Shown: positions 28,633-37,311, numbered from the stretch's first letter. The stretch is 64,000 nucleotides of DNA from Methanoculleus sp. (GCA_018433835.1 JAHDQM010000017.1:36013-100012); one strand, 5' to 3'. Program-made: numbers and translations. Notes: generated by a model not told the origin, from the letters alone.

Positions 28633-29032
28633 AGGTGCGCTCTGCGTAACAGGTCGTCGACTCCCAGACCCGGATCTTTACGACACGGGCGTCGTGTCCC
28701 TGCTGTGCGGCCTCGGCGTCGATCATCTCCGCGACGAGGCCGGCCAGGAGTTCGCTCGTCGGGTCTCCGGGGGTGGTGACGACCGGGTGGAACGCCTCGA
28801 TGCATGCCGCCATAGGGTCTTCCTGGTTTAAGATCACCTGGTGGTCGAACCGGCCGACGACCTCCTTGATGCAGTTGTAGTCAAGGACGATCCCGGTGCG
28901 CTCATCGGCCGTACCTTCTATCCAGACCTCTACGCGCCACTGGTGACCATGCAGCCGGAAACACTTCCCCTTATAGTGGATCAGGCGATGCGTCGCCTCG
29001 AAAAAAACCTCCTTGTAGATCCGGGTATTCAT
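28619..29032 (-). CDS. queD: 6-carboxy-5,6,7,8-tetrahydropterin synthase
   Basis: The 137-residue PTPS-fold enzyme catalyses the first committed step to preQ0. Zinc ligands are His in FFEATHRL and the pair in RLHGHQWRVEVW. Catalytic-region residues include LDYNCIKEVVGRFDHQVILN and a C-terminal WESTTCYAERT with the substrate-binding Glu. ATG at 29032 is used, although a TTG lies one codon upstream. It is first in the minus-strand archaeosine operon, behind a TATA-like palindrome at 29053-29068. Confidence 0.95.
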   Translation of the reverse strand: MNTRIYKEVFFEATHRLIHYKGKCFRLHGHQWRVEVWIEGTADERTGIVLDYNCIKEVVGRFDHQVILNQEDPMAACIEAFHPVVTTPGDPTSELLAGLVAEMIDAEAAQQGHDARVVKIRVWESTTCYAERTYDRQ

Positions 29033-29052
29033 CAATGAAGGTTGCCCGCCAG

Positions 29053-29068
29053 GATATAATATTATATC
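29053..29068. promoter_or_regulatory. 16-bp AT palindrome, TATA/operator of queD operon
   Basis: GATATAATATTATATC is a perfect palindrome 21-36 bp upstream of the queD ATG. The position is right for a TATA box giving an almost leaderless queD mRNA. Perfect symmetry means it could also support a plus-strand start or bind a dimeric regulator. Confidence 0.6.
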
Positions 29069-29120
29069 AGCTCCCGATCAAATAACTAGGGCAGAAGATT
29101 GGCGTGCGGGCGGGTTCCAC

Positions 29121-29130
29121 AATATATAAA
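29121..29130 (+). promoter_or_regulatory. TATA box of the rps12 operon
   Basis: AATATATAAA lies 76-85 bp upstream of rps12 in an otherwise GC-rich spacer. Initiation about 25 bp downstream would leave a leader of roughly 50 nt before the GAGGG ribosome site. A second weaker element (CTTTATAG) lies near 29147. Confidence 0.65.
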
Positions 29131-29205
29131 TCCGTAACGCGCGTTGCTTTATAGCACACCAGGAGTTGCTCCTATCCACAAATTCAACTAATTCGAGGGT
29201 ATTCG

Positions 29206-29634
29206 ATGGGAAATGGTAAATTTGCAGCCCGAAAACTGAAGCGCGACGCAAATAATAACCGGTGGCACGACACTGTCTACGCACGGCGCCAGCTCGGGCT
29301 CGATGTGAAATCTGACCCCCTTGAGGGAGCGCCGCAGGGCCGCGGGATCGTTCTCGAGAAGGTGGGTGTCGAGGCAAAGCAGCCGAACTCCGCCATCCGC
29401 AAGTGCGTCCGCGTGCAGCTGATCAAGAACGGCCGCCAGGTAACGGCGTTCGCCGTCGGCGACGGTGCCATCAACTTCATCGACGAGCACGATGAGGTCG
29501 AGATCGAGGGCATCGGCGGCAGGCTGGGCAGGTCGATGGGTGATATCCCCGGCGTCCGGTTCGTCGTGACCAAGGTGAACAACGTCAGCCTGCGTGAAAT
29601 GGTCGTGGGCCGCAAGGAGAAGCCGCGGAGGTAA
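29206..29634 (+). CDS. rps12: Ribosomal protein uS12
   Basis: The 142-residue archaeal-type S12 is a decoding-centre protein of the small subunit. [15 protein letters not shown], the conserved [21 protein letters not shown] loop and [18 protein letters not shown] identify it. ATG 29206 is preceded by GAGGG with 6-nt spacing. It is first in an rps12-rps7-fusA operon with its own TATA box, and is divergent from queD. Confidence 0.98.
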   Translation: MGNGKFAARKLKRDANNNRWHDTVYARRQLGLDVKSDPLEGAPQGRGIVLEKVGVEAKQPNSAIRKCVRVQLIKNGRQVTAFAVGDGAINFIDEHDEVEIEGIGGRLGRSMGDIPGVRFVVTKVNNVSLREMVVGRKEKPRR

Positions 29635-29639
29635 GTGGT

Positions 29640-30230
29640 ATGGTAGAAGCAGAGGCAGGAACGGGAGCCCAGCAGCTCCTCTTCAATCGCTGGGACATGA
29701 GCGAGGTGGAGATCCAGGATCCGAGCCTTGCCCGTTACGTGAACCTGCACGCGATGATCGTGCCGCATTCTTGCGGCAAGCTCGTCGGCCAGCAGTTCAA
29801 CAAGAGCAACATGCTGATCGTCGAGCGCCTGATCAACAAGATGATGCAGACCGAGAACAACACCGGCAAGAAAGAACTCGCCATCCGCATCGTCCGGGAG
29901 GCCTTCGAGATCGTCAACACGAAGACCAAGAAGAACCCGGTCCAGGTGCTGGTGGACGCAGTTGCGAACACCGGGCCCCGTGAGGAGACCGTCCGGCTGA
30001 AATACGGCGGTATCAACGTGCCGAAGTCGGTCGATACCGCACCCCAGCGCCGTGTCGACACCGCCCTGCGGTTCATCACCGCCGGTGTCCTGCAGGCGAG
30101 CCACAAGAAGAAGAAGAGCGTGAGCGAGGCGCTTGCCGAGGAACTGATCTCCGCGGCGAACGGCGACACCCGCTCATATGCCGTCTCGAAGAAAGAAGAA
30201 AGAGAACGTATTGCAAAAGCCGCCCGCTAG
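29640..30230 (+). CDS. rps7: Ribosomal protein uS7
   Basis: The 196-residue archaeal S7 includes [41 protein letters not shown], the 16S-binding [24 protein letters not shown] and the C-terminal [18 protein letters not shown]. Its ATG lies 5 nt after the rps12 stop, and the ribosome site GGAGGT is the end of rps12 itself. Confidence 0.98.
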   Translation: MVEAEAGTGAQQLLFNRWDMSEVEIQDPSLARYVNLHAMIVPHSCGKLVGQQFNKSNMLIVERLINKMMQTENNTGKKELAIRIVREAFEIVNTKTKKNPVQVLVDAVANTGPREETVRLKYGGINVPKSVDTAPQRRVDTALRFITAGVLQASHKKKKSVSEALAEELISAANGDTRSYAVSKKEERERIAKAAR

Positions 30231-30259
30231 AACTCTCTATTATTTTTTTGGTGTATTTC

Positions 30260-32452
30260 ATGACCAGACGAAAGAAGATGGTAGAGCGGGTGACGGAGCT
30301 GATGGACAAGCCGGAGAAGATCCGTAACATCGGTATTGTCGCCCACATCGATCACGGAAAGACAACACTCTCGGACAACCTGCTTGCAGGCGCAGGCATG
30401 ATCAGCGAGGAGCTTGCGGGCAAGCAGCTCTTCATGGACTCCGACGAGGAGGAACAGGCACGCGGCATCACCATTGATGCGAGCAACGTCTCGATGGTCC
30501 ACACGTACGGCGGAGAGGAGTACCTGATCAACATGATCGATACCCCCGGCCACGTGGACTTCGGCGGTGACGTGACCCGCGCCATGCGTGCGGTGGACGG
30601 CGCCGTCGTCGTGGTGGACGCGGTCGAGGGCACCATGCCCCAGACGGAGACGGTGCTGCGCCAGGCGCTCAAGGAAGGCGTCCGCCCGGTTCTCTTCATC
30701 AACAAGGTTGACCGGCTGGTCAACGAGCTGAAGGTGGACGAGCAGGAGATGCAGATACGCCTCGCGAAGGTGATCGACAAGGTCAACAAGCTGATCAAGG
30801 GCATGAACGAGAAGATGTACAACGAGGGCTGGAAACTGGATGCTGTGAAGGGTACCGTCGCCTTCGGCTCCGCGCTCTACAACTGGGCCGTCTCCGTCCC
30901 CTTCATGCAGAAGAGCGGGGTTTCGTTCAAGGATGTCTTTGAAAAGTGCAACTCCGGCGACATGAAGTGGCTGGCGAAGAACAGCCCCCTGCACGCCGTG
31001 CTCCTCGACATGGTGGTCAAGCACCTCCCCAACCCCCTCCAGGCCCAGGACCGGCGTATCCACATCATCTGGCACGGCGACTACAGCTCCCCCGAGGGCA
31101 AGGCCATGGTCAACTGTGATCCGAACGGCCCCGCCTGCCTGATGGTTACCGATATCTCGTTCGACCCGCACGCAGGCGAGGTCGCCACCGGCCGTCTCTT
31201 CTCGGGGACGCTCCGCCGGGGCACCGAGTGCTACATCATGGGTGCGGCGAAGCGCGCGAACCGTCTCGCCCAGGTCGGCATCTTCATGGGTGCCGAGCGG
31301 ATCGAGGTGGAAGCGCTCCCGGCAGGCAACATCGCCGCCGTGACGGGCTTAAAGGACGCCATCGTCGGTTCGACCGTCACGACGCTCCTTGAGCTGACCC
31401 CCTTCGAGTCGCTGAAGCACTACTCCGAGCCGGTCATGACCGTCGCCGTCGAAGCGAAGAGCATGAAGGATCTCCCGAAGCTCGTCGAGGTTCTGCGCCA
31501 GGTGGCGAAGGAAGACCCGACGGTGCAGGTCTCGATCAACGAGGAGACCGGCGAGCACCTGATCAGCGGCATGGGTGAGCTCCACCTCGAGATCATCACC
31601 GGCCGCATCAAGCGCGACAAGGGCGTCGATATCATCACCTCCCCGCCGATCGTCGTCTACCGCGAGACGGCCACGGGCCGGGCCGGACCGGTAGAAGGGA
31701 AGTCGCCGAACCGCCACAACCGGTTCTACATCGAGCTCGAGCCGATGGATCCGGCGATCGTGAAGCTGATCCAGGACGGCGAGATCTCGATGAACCAGCA
31801 GGCGATCGAGCGGCGTGACGCCCTCGTTGCTGCCGGTATGGACAAGGACGAGGCCAAGAACGTCAAGGCGATCGAGGGCACCAACATGTTCATCGACATG
31901 ACGAAGGGTATCCAGTACCTCAACGAGACGATGGAACTGGTCCTCGACGGCTGGCGCGAAGCGCTCCGTGGCGGCCCGCTCGCCGACGAGCTGGTCCAGA
32001 ACTTAAAGATCCGGCTGGTGGACGTGAAACTCCACGAGGACGCCATCCACCGCGGCCCCGCCCAGGTCATCCCGGCGGTCAGGAGCGCCGTCAAGGCAGG
32101 CATTCTGCTGGCCGGCGATTCGCTCCTCGAGCCGATCCAGAAGATCCAGATCACGGTCCCGAGCGAGCAGATGGGTGCTGCTACCTCGCAGATCCAGGGC
32201 CGGCGCGGCCAGGTCTTCGATATGCTGAGCGAAGGCGACACGATGACGATCGTAGGCAGGGCGCCGGTCGCAGAGCTCTTCGGGTTTGCCGGGGACGTCA
32301 GGTCGGCCACCGAGGGCCGTGCGATGTGGAGCACCGAGTTCGGCGGGTTCGAACTGGTCCCCTCCGGCATCGTGGACGAAGTGGTCAAGAGCATTCGCCG
32401 GCGCAAGGGCTTGAAGGAACAGATGCCGCGGCCGGACGACTATCTGGCGTAA
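30260..32452 (+). CDS. fusA: Translation elongation factor 2
   Basis: The 730-residue GTPase drives ribosomal translocation. G1 AHIDHGKT is at about 29-36, the [13 protein letters not shown]3 loop and NKVDR G4 follow, and the C-terminal [16 protein letters not shown] contains the histidine modified to diphthamide. ATG 30260 has GGTG 8 nt upstream. TTG 30248 and GTG 30251 are weaker in-frame alternatives and ATG 30278 is a shorter one. The 3' end of this gene has been duplicated downstream (33381-33530). No tuf or rps10 follows, unlike the common euryarchaeal order. Confidence 0.97.
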   Translation: MTRRKKMVERVTELMDKPEKIRNIGIVAHIDHGKTTLSDNLLAGAGMISEELAGKQLFMDSDEEEQARGITIDASNVSMVHTYGGEEYLINMIDTPGHVDFGGDVTRAMRAVDGAVVVVDAVEGTMPQTETVLRQALKEGVRPVLFINKVDRLVNELKVDEQEMQIRLAKVIDKVNKLIKGMNEKMYNEGWKLDAVKGTVAFGSALYNWAVSVPFMQKSGVSFKDVFEKCNSGDMKWLAKNSPLHAVLLDMVVKHLPNPLQAQDRRIHIIWHGDYSSPEGKAMVNCDPNGPACLMVTDISFDPHAGEVATGRLFSGTLRRGTECYIMGAAKRANRLAQVGIFMGAERIEVEALPAGNIAAVTGLKDAIVGSTVTTLLELTPFESLKHYSEPVMTVAVEAKSMKDLPKLVEVLRQVAKEDPTVQVSINEETGEHLISGMGELHLEIITGRIKRDKGVDIITSPPIVVYRETATGRAGPVEGKSPNRHNRFYIELEPMDPAIVKLIQDGEISMNQQAIERRDALVAAGMDKDEAKNVKAIEGTNMFIDMTKGIQYLNETMELVLDGWREALRGGPLADELVQNLKIRLVDVKLHEDAIHRGPAQVIPAVRSAVKAGILLAGDSLLEPIQKIQITVPSEQMGAATSQIQGRRGQVFDMLSEGDTMTIVGRAPVAELFGFAGDVRSATEGRAMWSTEFGGFELVPSGIVDEVVKSIRRRKGLKEQMPRPDDYLA

Positions 32453-32467
32453 CCCACCAATCGATAC

Positions 32468-32484
32468 CCTCCCTTTTTGTTTTC
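32468..32484 (+). terminator. T-rich terminator after fusA
   Basis: TTTTTGTTTT within 32474-32483, about 20 nt after the fusA stop, is a typical archaeal oligo-T termination signal. The same T tract is recognisable in the duplicated copy near 33546. Confidence 0.5.
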
Positions 32485-32514
32485 CCCCCGGCGAGCGGAT
32501 GCGTCCGGCGGAGG

Positions 32515-32766
32515 TTAACCCCGGTGTCCGGGTCGCGCTGAAGGGTTTGCCGGGCCGGGCAGCACCTCCACGACCGGCTGGGTCACCGGTAGGTCTTTGG
32601 GCGGCAGGGTCGTCGTTACGTTCGTCGTGGATATTGCTTCCGGTGTCGGAGTAGCCGTCGGTGTTGCGTTCGATGGTGGGGTGGCTGTATCGGGCGTCCC
32701 CCAAAATAGTTGCGAGGCCGTCCGGCAACCCCCTGCCGGTCGGGGACGTCCGTGGGTACTTCTCAA
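32515..32766 (-). pseudogene. Possible remnant of a Thr/Pro-rich surface-protein stalk
   Basis: The minus-strand frame reads as a Thr/Pro-rich low-complexity segment (DTATPPSNATPTATPTP, then TTNVTTTLPPKDLPV). That is the style of linker found before the C-terminal anchor of the two neighbouring surface proteins. It has no signal peptide, no anchor and no ribosome site, so it is more likely a leftover piece of a related gene than a functional one. It fills most of the spacer between fusA and the next gene. Confidence 0.35.
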
Positions 32767-32785
32767 ACGATACGGCGGGGCCTGC

Positions 32786-33328
32786 CTACCACTTTTGCGC
32801 CGCGGCGAGCAATCCGCAGATGCCGAGAGCGGCGATCGCGATCAGTCCCGGTAGCGGCGCCTGCGTCGGGGCCGTGGTTGCCGGTGCTGTCTCTGCGGGC
32901 GTCTCCGTGACCGTGGCAGCGGTCTGTGTCTGCGTGGCCGTAGCGATCGGAGCCTGGGCGAACACGATGCTGCTGTGTTCGATCAGGCCGTCTGCTTTAC
33001 TGTACGCAAAATACTGTCCGTATTTCCCGTCAAGCGTATAGACATTGATCTTGAAGTAGTCGTCGTTCGGCACGCCGATGACCCGGACGATCTCCTTCCT
33101 GGGGTCGTCGTCACGGTAGCGCCGGAGTTCCGTGACCGGGTTGAGCGTGTCCTGGTCGCGGAGGTTGATGAGGTCGAGGATGATCGGTTCGGCCCCCACC
33201 TCGATCGTCGCGCCGGGTTGTACCGCCAGTTTGCTGGTTTCCTGTGCGGCTGCCGGGGCGACGAGCACCAGGGAAAGGACAACAAGGATCGCGAGGAGAT
33301 GCCGGGATATTGCTTTATCATAAGTCAT
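32786..33328 (-). CDS. Secreted surface protein with C-terminal anchor, paralogue A (DUF3821-like)
   Basis: The 180-residue protein has a signal peptide (about 1-30, LLAILVVLSLVLVAPAAAQ) and a globular domain beginning VQPGATIEVGAEPIILDLINL. After it come a Thr/Ala/Pro linker (about 135-155) and a C-terminal hydrophobic helix APLPGLIAIAALGICGLLAAA ending in QKW. The tripartite tail resembles archaeosortase-type sorting signals (PGF-CTERM-like), and the domain resembles DUF3821 of Methanomicrobiales S-layer-like proteins; both are pattern-based. It is paralogous to the gene at 33654 over its full length. An AT-rich TATA element lies just upstream (near 33345-33358). Confidence 0.85.
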   Translation of the reverse strand: MTYDKAISRHLLAILVVLSLVLVAPAAAQETSKLAVQPGATIEVGAEPIILDLINLRDQDTLNPVTELRRYRDDDPRKEIVRVIGVPNDDYFKINVYTLDGKYGQYFAYSKADGLIEHSSIVFAQAPIATATQTQTAATVTETPAETAPATTAPTQAPLPGLIAIAALGICGLLAAAQKW

Positions 33329-33380
33329 AGTGCCAAACTTGTTTTCGCAATATTTATATGTGTTGAAACGCAGTTGAAGT

Positions 33381-33530
33381 CGTCCGGTCCGCCGCCGAGA
33401 GTCGTGCGATGTGGAACATCGAGTTCGGTGGGTTCCCGGAGGCATCGTGGACGACGCGGTCAAGGGTATCCGCCGGTGCAAGGGCTTAAAGGAGCAGATC
33501 CCGTGACCGGACGACTACCTGGCGCAACCA
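33381..33530 (+). pseudogene. Decayed duplicate of the fusA 3' end
   Basis: This segment matches the last 150 bp of fusA (about 32300-32452) on the same strand. Shared blocks include cgtgcgatgtgga, gagttcgg-gggttc, catcgtggacga, ggtcaag, tgcaagggctt and ccggacgacta-ctggcg. Small deletions and insertions not divisible by three break the frame, and the stop position reads caa. Similarity continues into the downstream spacer (T tract, then ccccggcgagcggat), to about 33575. It is therefore a copy of the whole fusA/downstream junction, not a functional gene. Confidence 0.9.
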
Positions 33531-33653
33531 ACCCCGATCCCCTCTCTTTTTCGTATCCCCCGGCGAGCGGATCTGCCTGCCGAAGGCTGCCGGGTTTGCA
33601 ATCGGAGCGGCTTCGTGCCTGAAAAAAAGTGCGCGAGACTGTCCGGGCCCCGT

Positions 33654-34205
33654 CTATCGCTTCTGCGCTGCCGCGAGCAGCCCGCAGATGCCGATCGCGG
33701 CGATCACGATCAGTCCCGGTAGCGGTGCCTGCGTCGGGGCCGTAGTGGTCGTGGCCGGCGGTGTCTCTGCGGGTATCTCCGTGGCCGTAGCGGCTGTCTC
33801 CGGCTGTGTGACCGTAGCCGTCGGAGCGGGGGCGAATATGATGTTGTTCCGCTCAATCAGGCCGTCCTTGTCGCTGAACGCAAAGTACCGCCCGTATTTC
33901 CCGCTGATCGTGCGAGCGCTGATCGTAAAGTAAGCGTCGTTCGGCACGCCGATGACCTGCACAATCTGCTTTGTGGGGTCGTCGTCCCGGTATTGCCGGA
34001 GTTCCGTGACCGGGTTGAATGTATCCGCGTTGCGGAGGTTGATGAGGTCGAGGACGAGCGGTTCGCTTCCCACCTCGATCGTATCACCGGGTTGCACCAC
34101 TCGTGGGCCGGTTGCCTGCGCGGCTGCCGGGGCGGCGAAGAGCGCCAGAGCGAGGACCGCGAGGAAAACGAGGGGATACCAGGATTTCATTCTCTCGTAA
34201 GTCAT
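33654..34205 (-). CDS. Secreted surface protein with C-terminal anchor, paralogue B (DUF3821-like)
   Basis: The 183-residue protein has the same plan as paralogue A: signal peptide ending AAPAAAQ, VQPGDTIEVGSEPLVLDLIN, the shared RYRDDDP and VIGVPNDAYF segments, a Thr/Pro/Ala linker, and anchor APLPGLIVIAAIGICGLLAAA with terminal QKR. It is the second member of the tandem duplication that also copied the fusA tail. ATG 34205 is supported by alignment with paralogue A (both start MTY). The frame open to 35078 is not used. A TATA-like gatatatatg lies about 25 bp upstream of the start. Confidence 0.85.
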   Translation of the reverse strand: MTYERMKSWYPLVFLAVLALALFAAPAAAQATGPRVVQPGDTIEVGSEPLVLDLINLRNADTFNPVTELRQYRDDDPTKQIVQVIGVPNDAYFTISARTISGKYGRYFAFSDKDGLIERNNIIFAPAPTATVTQPETAATATEIPAETPPATTTTAPTQAPLPGLIVIAAIGICGLLAAAQKR

Positions 34206-34370
34206 AGTTTCAACCTCGTTTCCGCGATATATATGCGTATTGGAACACCGCCGGAGACGTCGTTCCTCGCGGGTGAACCTGCCGGATCGCCGTAAGTTCG
34301 CGTCCTGTCCCCCTGTTTCCCCCGACCGAATCATTGATGTGGAGAGAGGGTATCTCACAGTGGAGATGCC

Positions 34371-35132
34371 ATGAAGACCGCCGACCCGGATAGGGAAGTT
34401 TCTGCCGGGAGCCGACGGGCCCCGGTACCAAAGACGGAGAACGCCGCCGTGCGCTACCTGCCGGCGGTCATTTCCGTGCCGCTCGGCCCGACCACCACGT
34501 TCATCGTCAGGGACCAGGGCGTGCTCCTGGTCGACACCGGCAACCCCGGGGATGAGACGGCCATCCTGGCCGCGATGAGGAAGGCCGGCATCAGACCCGA
34601 CGAGGTCTCCCTGATCCTGGTCACCCACGGTCATCCGGACAGCTACGGGAGCGCCGACGCGCTCCGGGAACTGACCGCCGCGCCGATCGCCGTCCACGAG
34701 GCCGACGCCGGCGCCATGCGCCTCGGGTTTGACGGGCTGCGTTTTTCCGCCGGGATCGTCGGGCGCCTGATCGGGTTTGCGGGCGGCAGAAGGGCAGTCC
34801 CCGGTTCGGGCGGTGTTGAGCCCGATATCGTCATCAGGGGCACCGCCGACCTTGCGCCCTTCGGGGTCCGGGGCAGGATCGTCCCCACACCGGGGCATAC
34901 TTCCGGTTCGGTCTCGGTCCTTGTCGCCGGCGGCACTGCTATCGTCGGCGACCTTCTCTCCACCCTGTTTCCAGGCGGGAGACCCCGGCTGCCTTTCAGG
35001 GCACAAGACCCCGCGGCGGCAAGGAGAAGCCTCCGAACACTCCTCGCCTTCGGGCCGGAACGGGTTTGCGCGGCGCACGGAGGGCCGTGGCGGGGGACGG
35101 AGGTCTCGCGGCGGTTCGGGAACGGCCGGTGA
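34371..35132 (+). CDS. Metallo-beta-lactamase-fold protein with altered metal motif
   Basis: The 253-residue MBL-fold protein includes TTTFIVRDQGVLLVDTGNPGD, the metal motif region LVTHGHPDSYGSADAL, later PTPGHTSGSVSVLV and AIVGDLLS, and CAAHGGP near the C terminus. The usual HxHxDH is HGHPDS here, so the second-site histidine is replaced by serine while the Asp of GDLL and both downstream His are kept. It may bind one metal or a different metal. ATG 34371 has GGAG upstream. The substrate is unknown; glyoxalase II-like hydrolases share this layout. Confidence 0.85.
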   Translation: MKTADPDREVSAGSRRAPVPKTENAAVRYLPAVISVPLGPTTTFIVRDQGVLLVDTGNPGDETAILAAMRKAGIRPDEVSLILVTHGHPDSYGSADALRELTAAPIAVHEADAGAMRLGFDGLRFSAGIVGRLIGFAGGRRAVPGSGGVEPDIVIRGTADLAPFGVRGRIVPTPGHTSGSVSVLVAGGTAIVGDLLSTLFPGGRPRLPFRAQDPAAARRSLRTLLAFGPERVCAAHGGPWRGTEVSRRFGNGR

Positions 35133-35162
35133 CGGCGGGATGCGTAAAAAGAGGGTGGAAGG

Positions 35163-35591
35163 TTACTCGATGACAAACGCCATCGAGAATGTGGTCTCGT
35201 CTCCCGTCTTGTTCTCCCAGGGGCGCTTGTAGATCGCAGAGAACTCGGCGCTGCCTTCCTCGGCAGCGAGGTACTCCCATACGTGCACGCCTCCGGCGCC
35301 CACGAGCCTGGTCTCCGGCGCAATGTAGGTGTCGTTCACGTAATCGAGCCCGACGGAGGAGGTGACGTTCCACGAGAAGCCGGTCGTCGGGTTCTCATCG
35401 AGGCTGATGGTGATCTCGCTTCCGGCCGGGAGCGTGACGGTCTCGTTGTTGTTCGTCTCGTTAAAGACGTACTCCTCCGCCGCGGTCGGGGTTCCCGGTT
35501 CCGTCGGCTGCGACGTGCAACCGGCACCAAGCAGGCACAGTGCCAGGAGTCCTGCAATCAGGGCACTATAGATGCTCTTTCTCTGAACCAT
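35163..35591 (-). CDS. Chagasin-like (I42) protease inhibitor lipoprotein
   Basis: The 142-residue protein has a signal peptide and lipobox LLGAGC. The chagasin family's three inhibitory loops are all readable: NPTTGFSW (loop 2), GAGGVHVWEY (loop 4) and the RPW of YKRPWENKTGDE (loop 6). Such proteins block papain-family cysteine proteases, here on the cell surface. The transglutaminase-like lipoprotein at 11151 is a Cys-His protein but need not be the target. Several N-x-T sites (NETNNNETVT) could be glycosylated. ATG 35591 is followed by a typical KSIY start; the longer frame is ignored. Confidence 0.9.
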   Translation of the reverse strand: MVQRKSIYSALIAGLLALCLLGAGCTSQPTEPGTPTAAEEYVFNETNNNETVTLPAGSEITISLDENPTTGFSWNVTSSVGLDYVNDTYIAPETRLVGAGGVHVWEYLAAEEGSAEFSAIYKRPWENKTGDETTFSMAFVIE

Positions 35592-35811
35592 GCGATAAGA
35601 TCGCTCAGATATGTTAAATACTTTTCTTAAACCCCGGGAAGAGGTGCCCGCCCCCGGCCCGCTTCTTGATCCGATTGTTTCAGGATCCGCCGTTCCGGAG
35701 AGGATCCGTGCATGCCCCAAAACCTATTCAGGACGATGAGGCCGCATTTTGTCAGGGAACAGCAAGTTATAAATAAGATTTCATCGATCAGGTCCGTCTG
35801 AGGGCATTGTT

Positions 35812-36429
35812 ATGAAAATACTCTCTCGAAAAACGATCTTCCCGGCGCTCTTTATCGTGCTCGGGATCTGCCTGCTCGCAGCAGGCTGTACATCGACGCC
35901 ACCGGATACGAACGCGCCGCAGACAACCGCCGCGACCACCACCGAGGCCACGACGGCTCCTGCCGCCGGCACCACCGTCTCCGGGGCTGCAGAGGGAAGC
36001 GTGTCCGCGGTTCCGTATGCGGCCCTGATCCCGTTCCTGCCGGGTGCGCCCGCGGGCTGGACTGCAGGCGAGCCTGCCGGAGCCACCTGGACCGCCGACG
36101 ACGGCCAGTGGACCTGGGCGTCCCGTGACTACAGCAAGGACGATGCCCGGGCAACGGTCCTGATTCAGGACTCGGCCTACTACGACGTGGGCTACTGGGA
36201 GTCGTGGGACTCGCTCGTCGCATTCGAGACGACCGAGGGCTACTACAGGCAGGGCCATGTCGGCGGCCACCCGTCCTGGGAGGTCTTCAGCAAACCCGAC
36301 TCCTACGGCACCTGGGTCGGCGTGAACGAGCGGTTCATGGTCTATGTCAGTGTCGAAGGCGGCTCTGAGCAGGATCTCGACGCGTTCGTGAACGCCATCG
36401 ACTACGGCGGCATTGCGAACCTGAAGTGA
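35812..36429 (+). CDS. Exported lipoprotein, unknown
   Basis: The 205-residue protein has a signal peptide and lipobox LLAAGC, then a Thr/Ala-rich linker (about 27-60), then a folded domain rich in Trp and Tyr (LPGAPAGWTAGEPAGATWTA, SAYYDVGYWESWDSL, GTWVGVNERFMVYVSVEGG). I do not recognise the domain. It is divergent from the chagasin-like gene, sharing a 220-bp promoter region, and both encode lipoproteins. It converges on the methyltransferase gene. Confidence 0.85.
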   Translation: MKILSRKTIFPALFIVLGICLLAAGCTSTPPDTNAPQTTAATTTEATTAPAAGTTVSGAAEGSVSAVPYAALIPFLPGAPAGWTAGEPAGATWTADDGQWTWASRDYSKDDARATVLIQDSAYYDVGYWESWDSLVAFETTEGYYRQGHVGGHPSWEVFSKPDSYGTWVGVNERFMVYVSVEGGSEQDLDAFVNAIDYGGIANLK

Positions 36430-36445
36430 CCTCGAAACCTTCTTT

Positions 36446-37024
36446 TTATCGCCCCGGCACGGCCGTGACGATGTAGTGGTACGGCCCTGCCTCCGTCACC
36501 GCCCTGACCTCCAGCCCCGCCTCCGTCATCAGCGACGCCGCATGCTCCGGGCTGAACTTCCTTGCGGGCGGCGGGCCGAGGGGGAGGGATTCCTTCTTCC
36601 AGTCCACATCGACGACCACGCCGGTATTGCGCGTCATCCTTTTTGCGTTTAGAAGCACCCGGGCCGGGTCGACGAAGTCGTGGAGGTCGATGCCGAAGAA
36701 GACGACGTCCGCGCATCCGTCGCAGAGGACAATCTCCTCGGCCATCCCTTTGCGGAGGGCGACGTTTTCGAGTCCCTCTGAACGGGCCTTCTCCCGGAGC
36801 AGGTCCAGTGCTTCGGCGTCGATGTCGATCCCGCAGACACGGCCGTGCGGCCCCACGATCCGCGCCGCAGGGAGCGCGAAGAACCCGTCCCCGCACCCGA
36901 CGTCGATGAAGGTGCCTCCGGGAGCAAGCCCGATTCCCTCGAGGATGGATTCGGGGTGCTGCCAGCGCCGGCGGGCAGCCTCATCTTCCGGAGAGTGTCT
37001 CCGGGAATGTTTGTGGTGTATCAT
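36446..37024 (-). CDS. Class I SAM-dependent methyltransferase
   Basis: The 192-residue protein has SAM motif I FIDVGCGDGFFALPAARIVG (about 38-57), motif II VCGIDIDAEALDLL and motif IV VVFFGIDLHDFVDPARVL. A C-terminal strand follows with VVVDVDWKKES and MTEAGLEVRAVTEAGPYHYIV. It belongs to the UbiE/arsenite-type small methyltransferase group with unknown substrate. ATG 37024 (MIHHKHSRRHSPE) is taken because the family alignment starts there; the longer frame to 37267 runs through DUF1059. Confidence 0.88.
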   Translation of the reverse strand: MIHHKHSRRHSPEDEAARRRWQHPESILEGIGLAPGGTFIDVGCGDGFFALPAARIVGPHGRVCGIDIDAEALDLLREKARSEGLENVALRKGMAEEIVLCDGCADVVFFGIDLHDFVDPARVLLNAKRMTRNTGVVVDVDWKKESLPLGPPPARKFSPEHAASLMTEAGLEVRAVTEAGPYHYIVTAVPGR

Positions 37025-37134
37025 ACCGGTCCCGGTGGCGTGGATCCCGGAAGAACCTGCCGTTCTTACCAGGAGAGTGTCGGGGGTGGGCCCCGGCTCA
37101 AAGCTAAAAAAAGCATCGGTGGCACAGCCACCCT

Positions 37135-37311
37135 TCACTTCATCGCCTTGCGGATCTTCTCCTGCACTTCCGGCTGTTCCGGGTTCATCTGGTGGGCGGT
37201 CTGAACATGCCCCTCGACCCGCTTCATCAACTCGTTCTCGCTCTCCGCCTTCTCCTCGAATTCGCACTCAAGGCCAAGGTCCTTGCACCTGAATGTCCGG
37301 ACGTCCTGCAT
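37135..37311 (-). CDS. DUF1059-type small protein
   Basis: The 58-residue protein MQDVRTFRCKDLGLECEFEE has the family's paired cysteines (RCKDLGLECEF) and a following EGHVQTAHQM His motif, ending PEVQEKIRKAMK. DUF1059 proteins are widespread, soluble and uncharacterised; Cys/His could bind metal. GGTGA lies 5 nt before ATG 37311, and a TATA-like element (tttatatatc, minus strand, 37346-37355) is correctly placed. A GTG three codons upstream is less likely. Confidence 0.85.
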   Translation of the reverse strand: MQDVRTFRCKDLGLECEFEEKAESENELMKRVEGHVQTAHQMNPEQPEVQEKIRKAMK

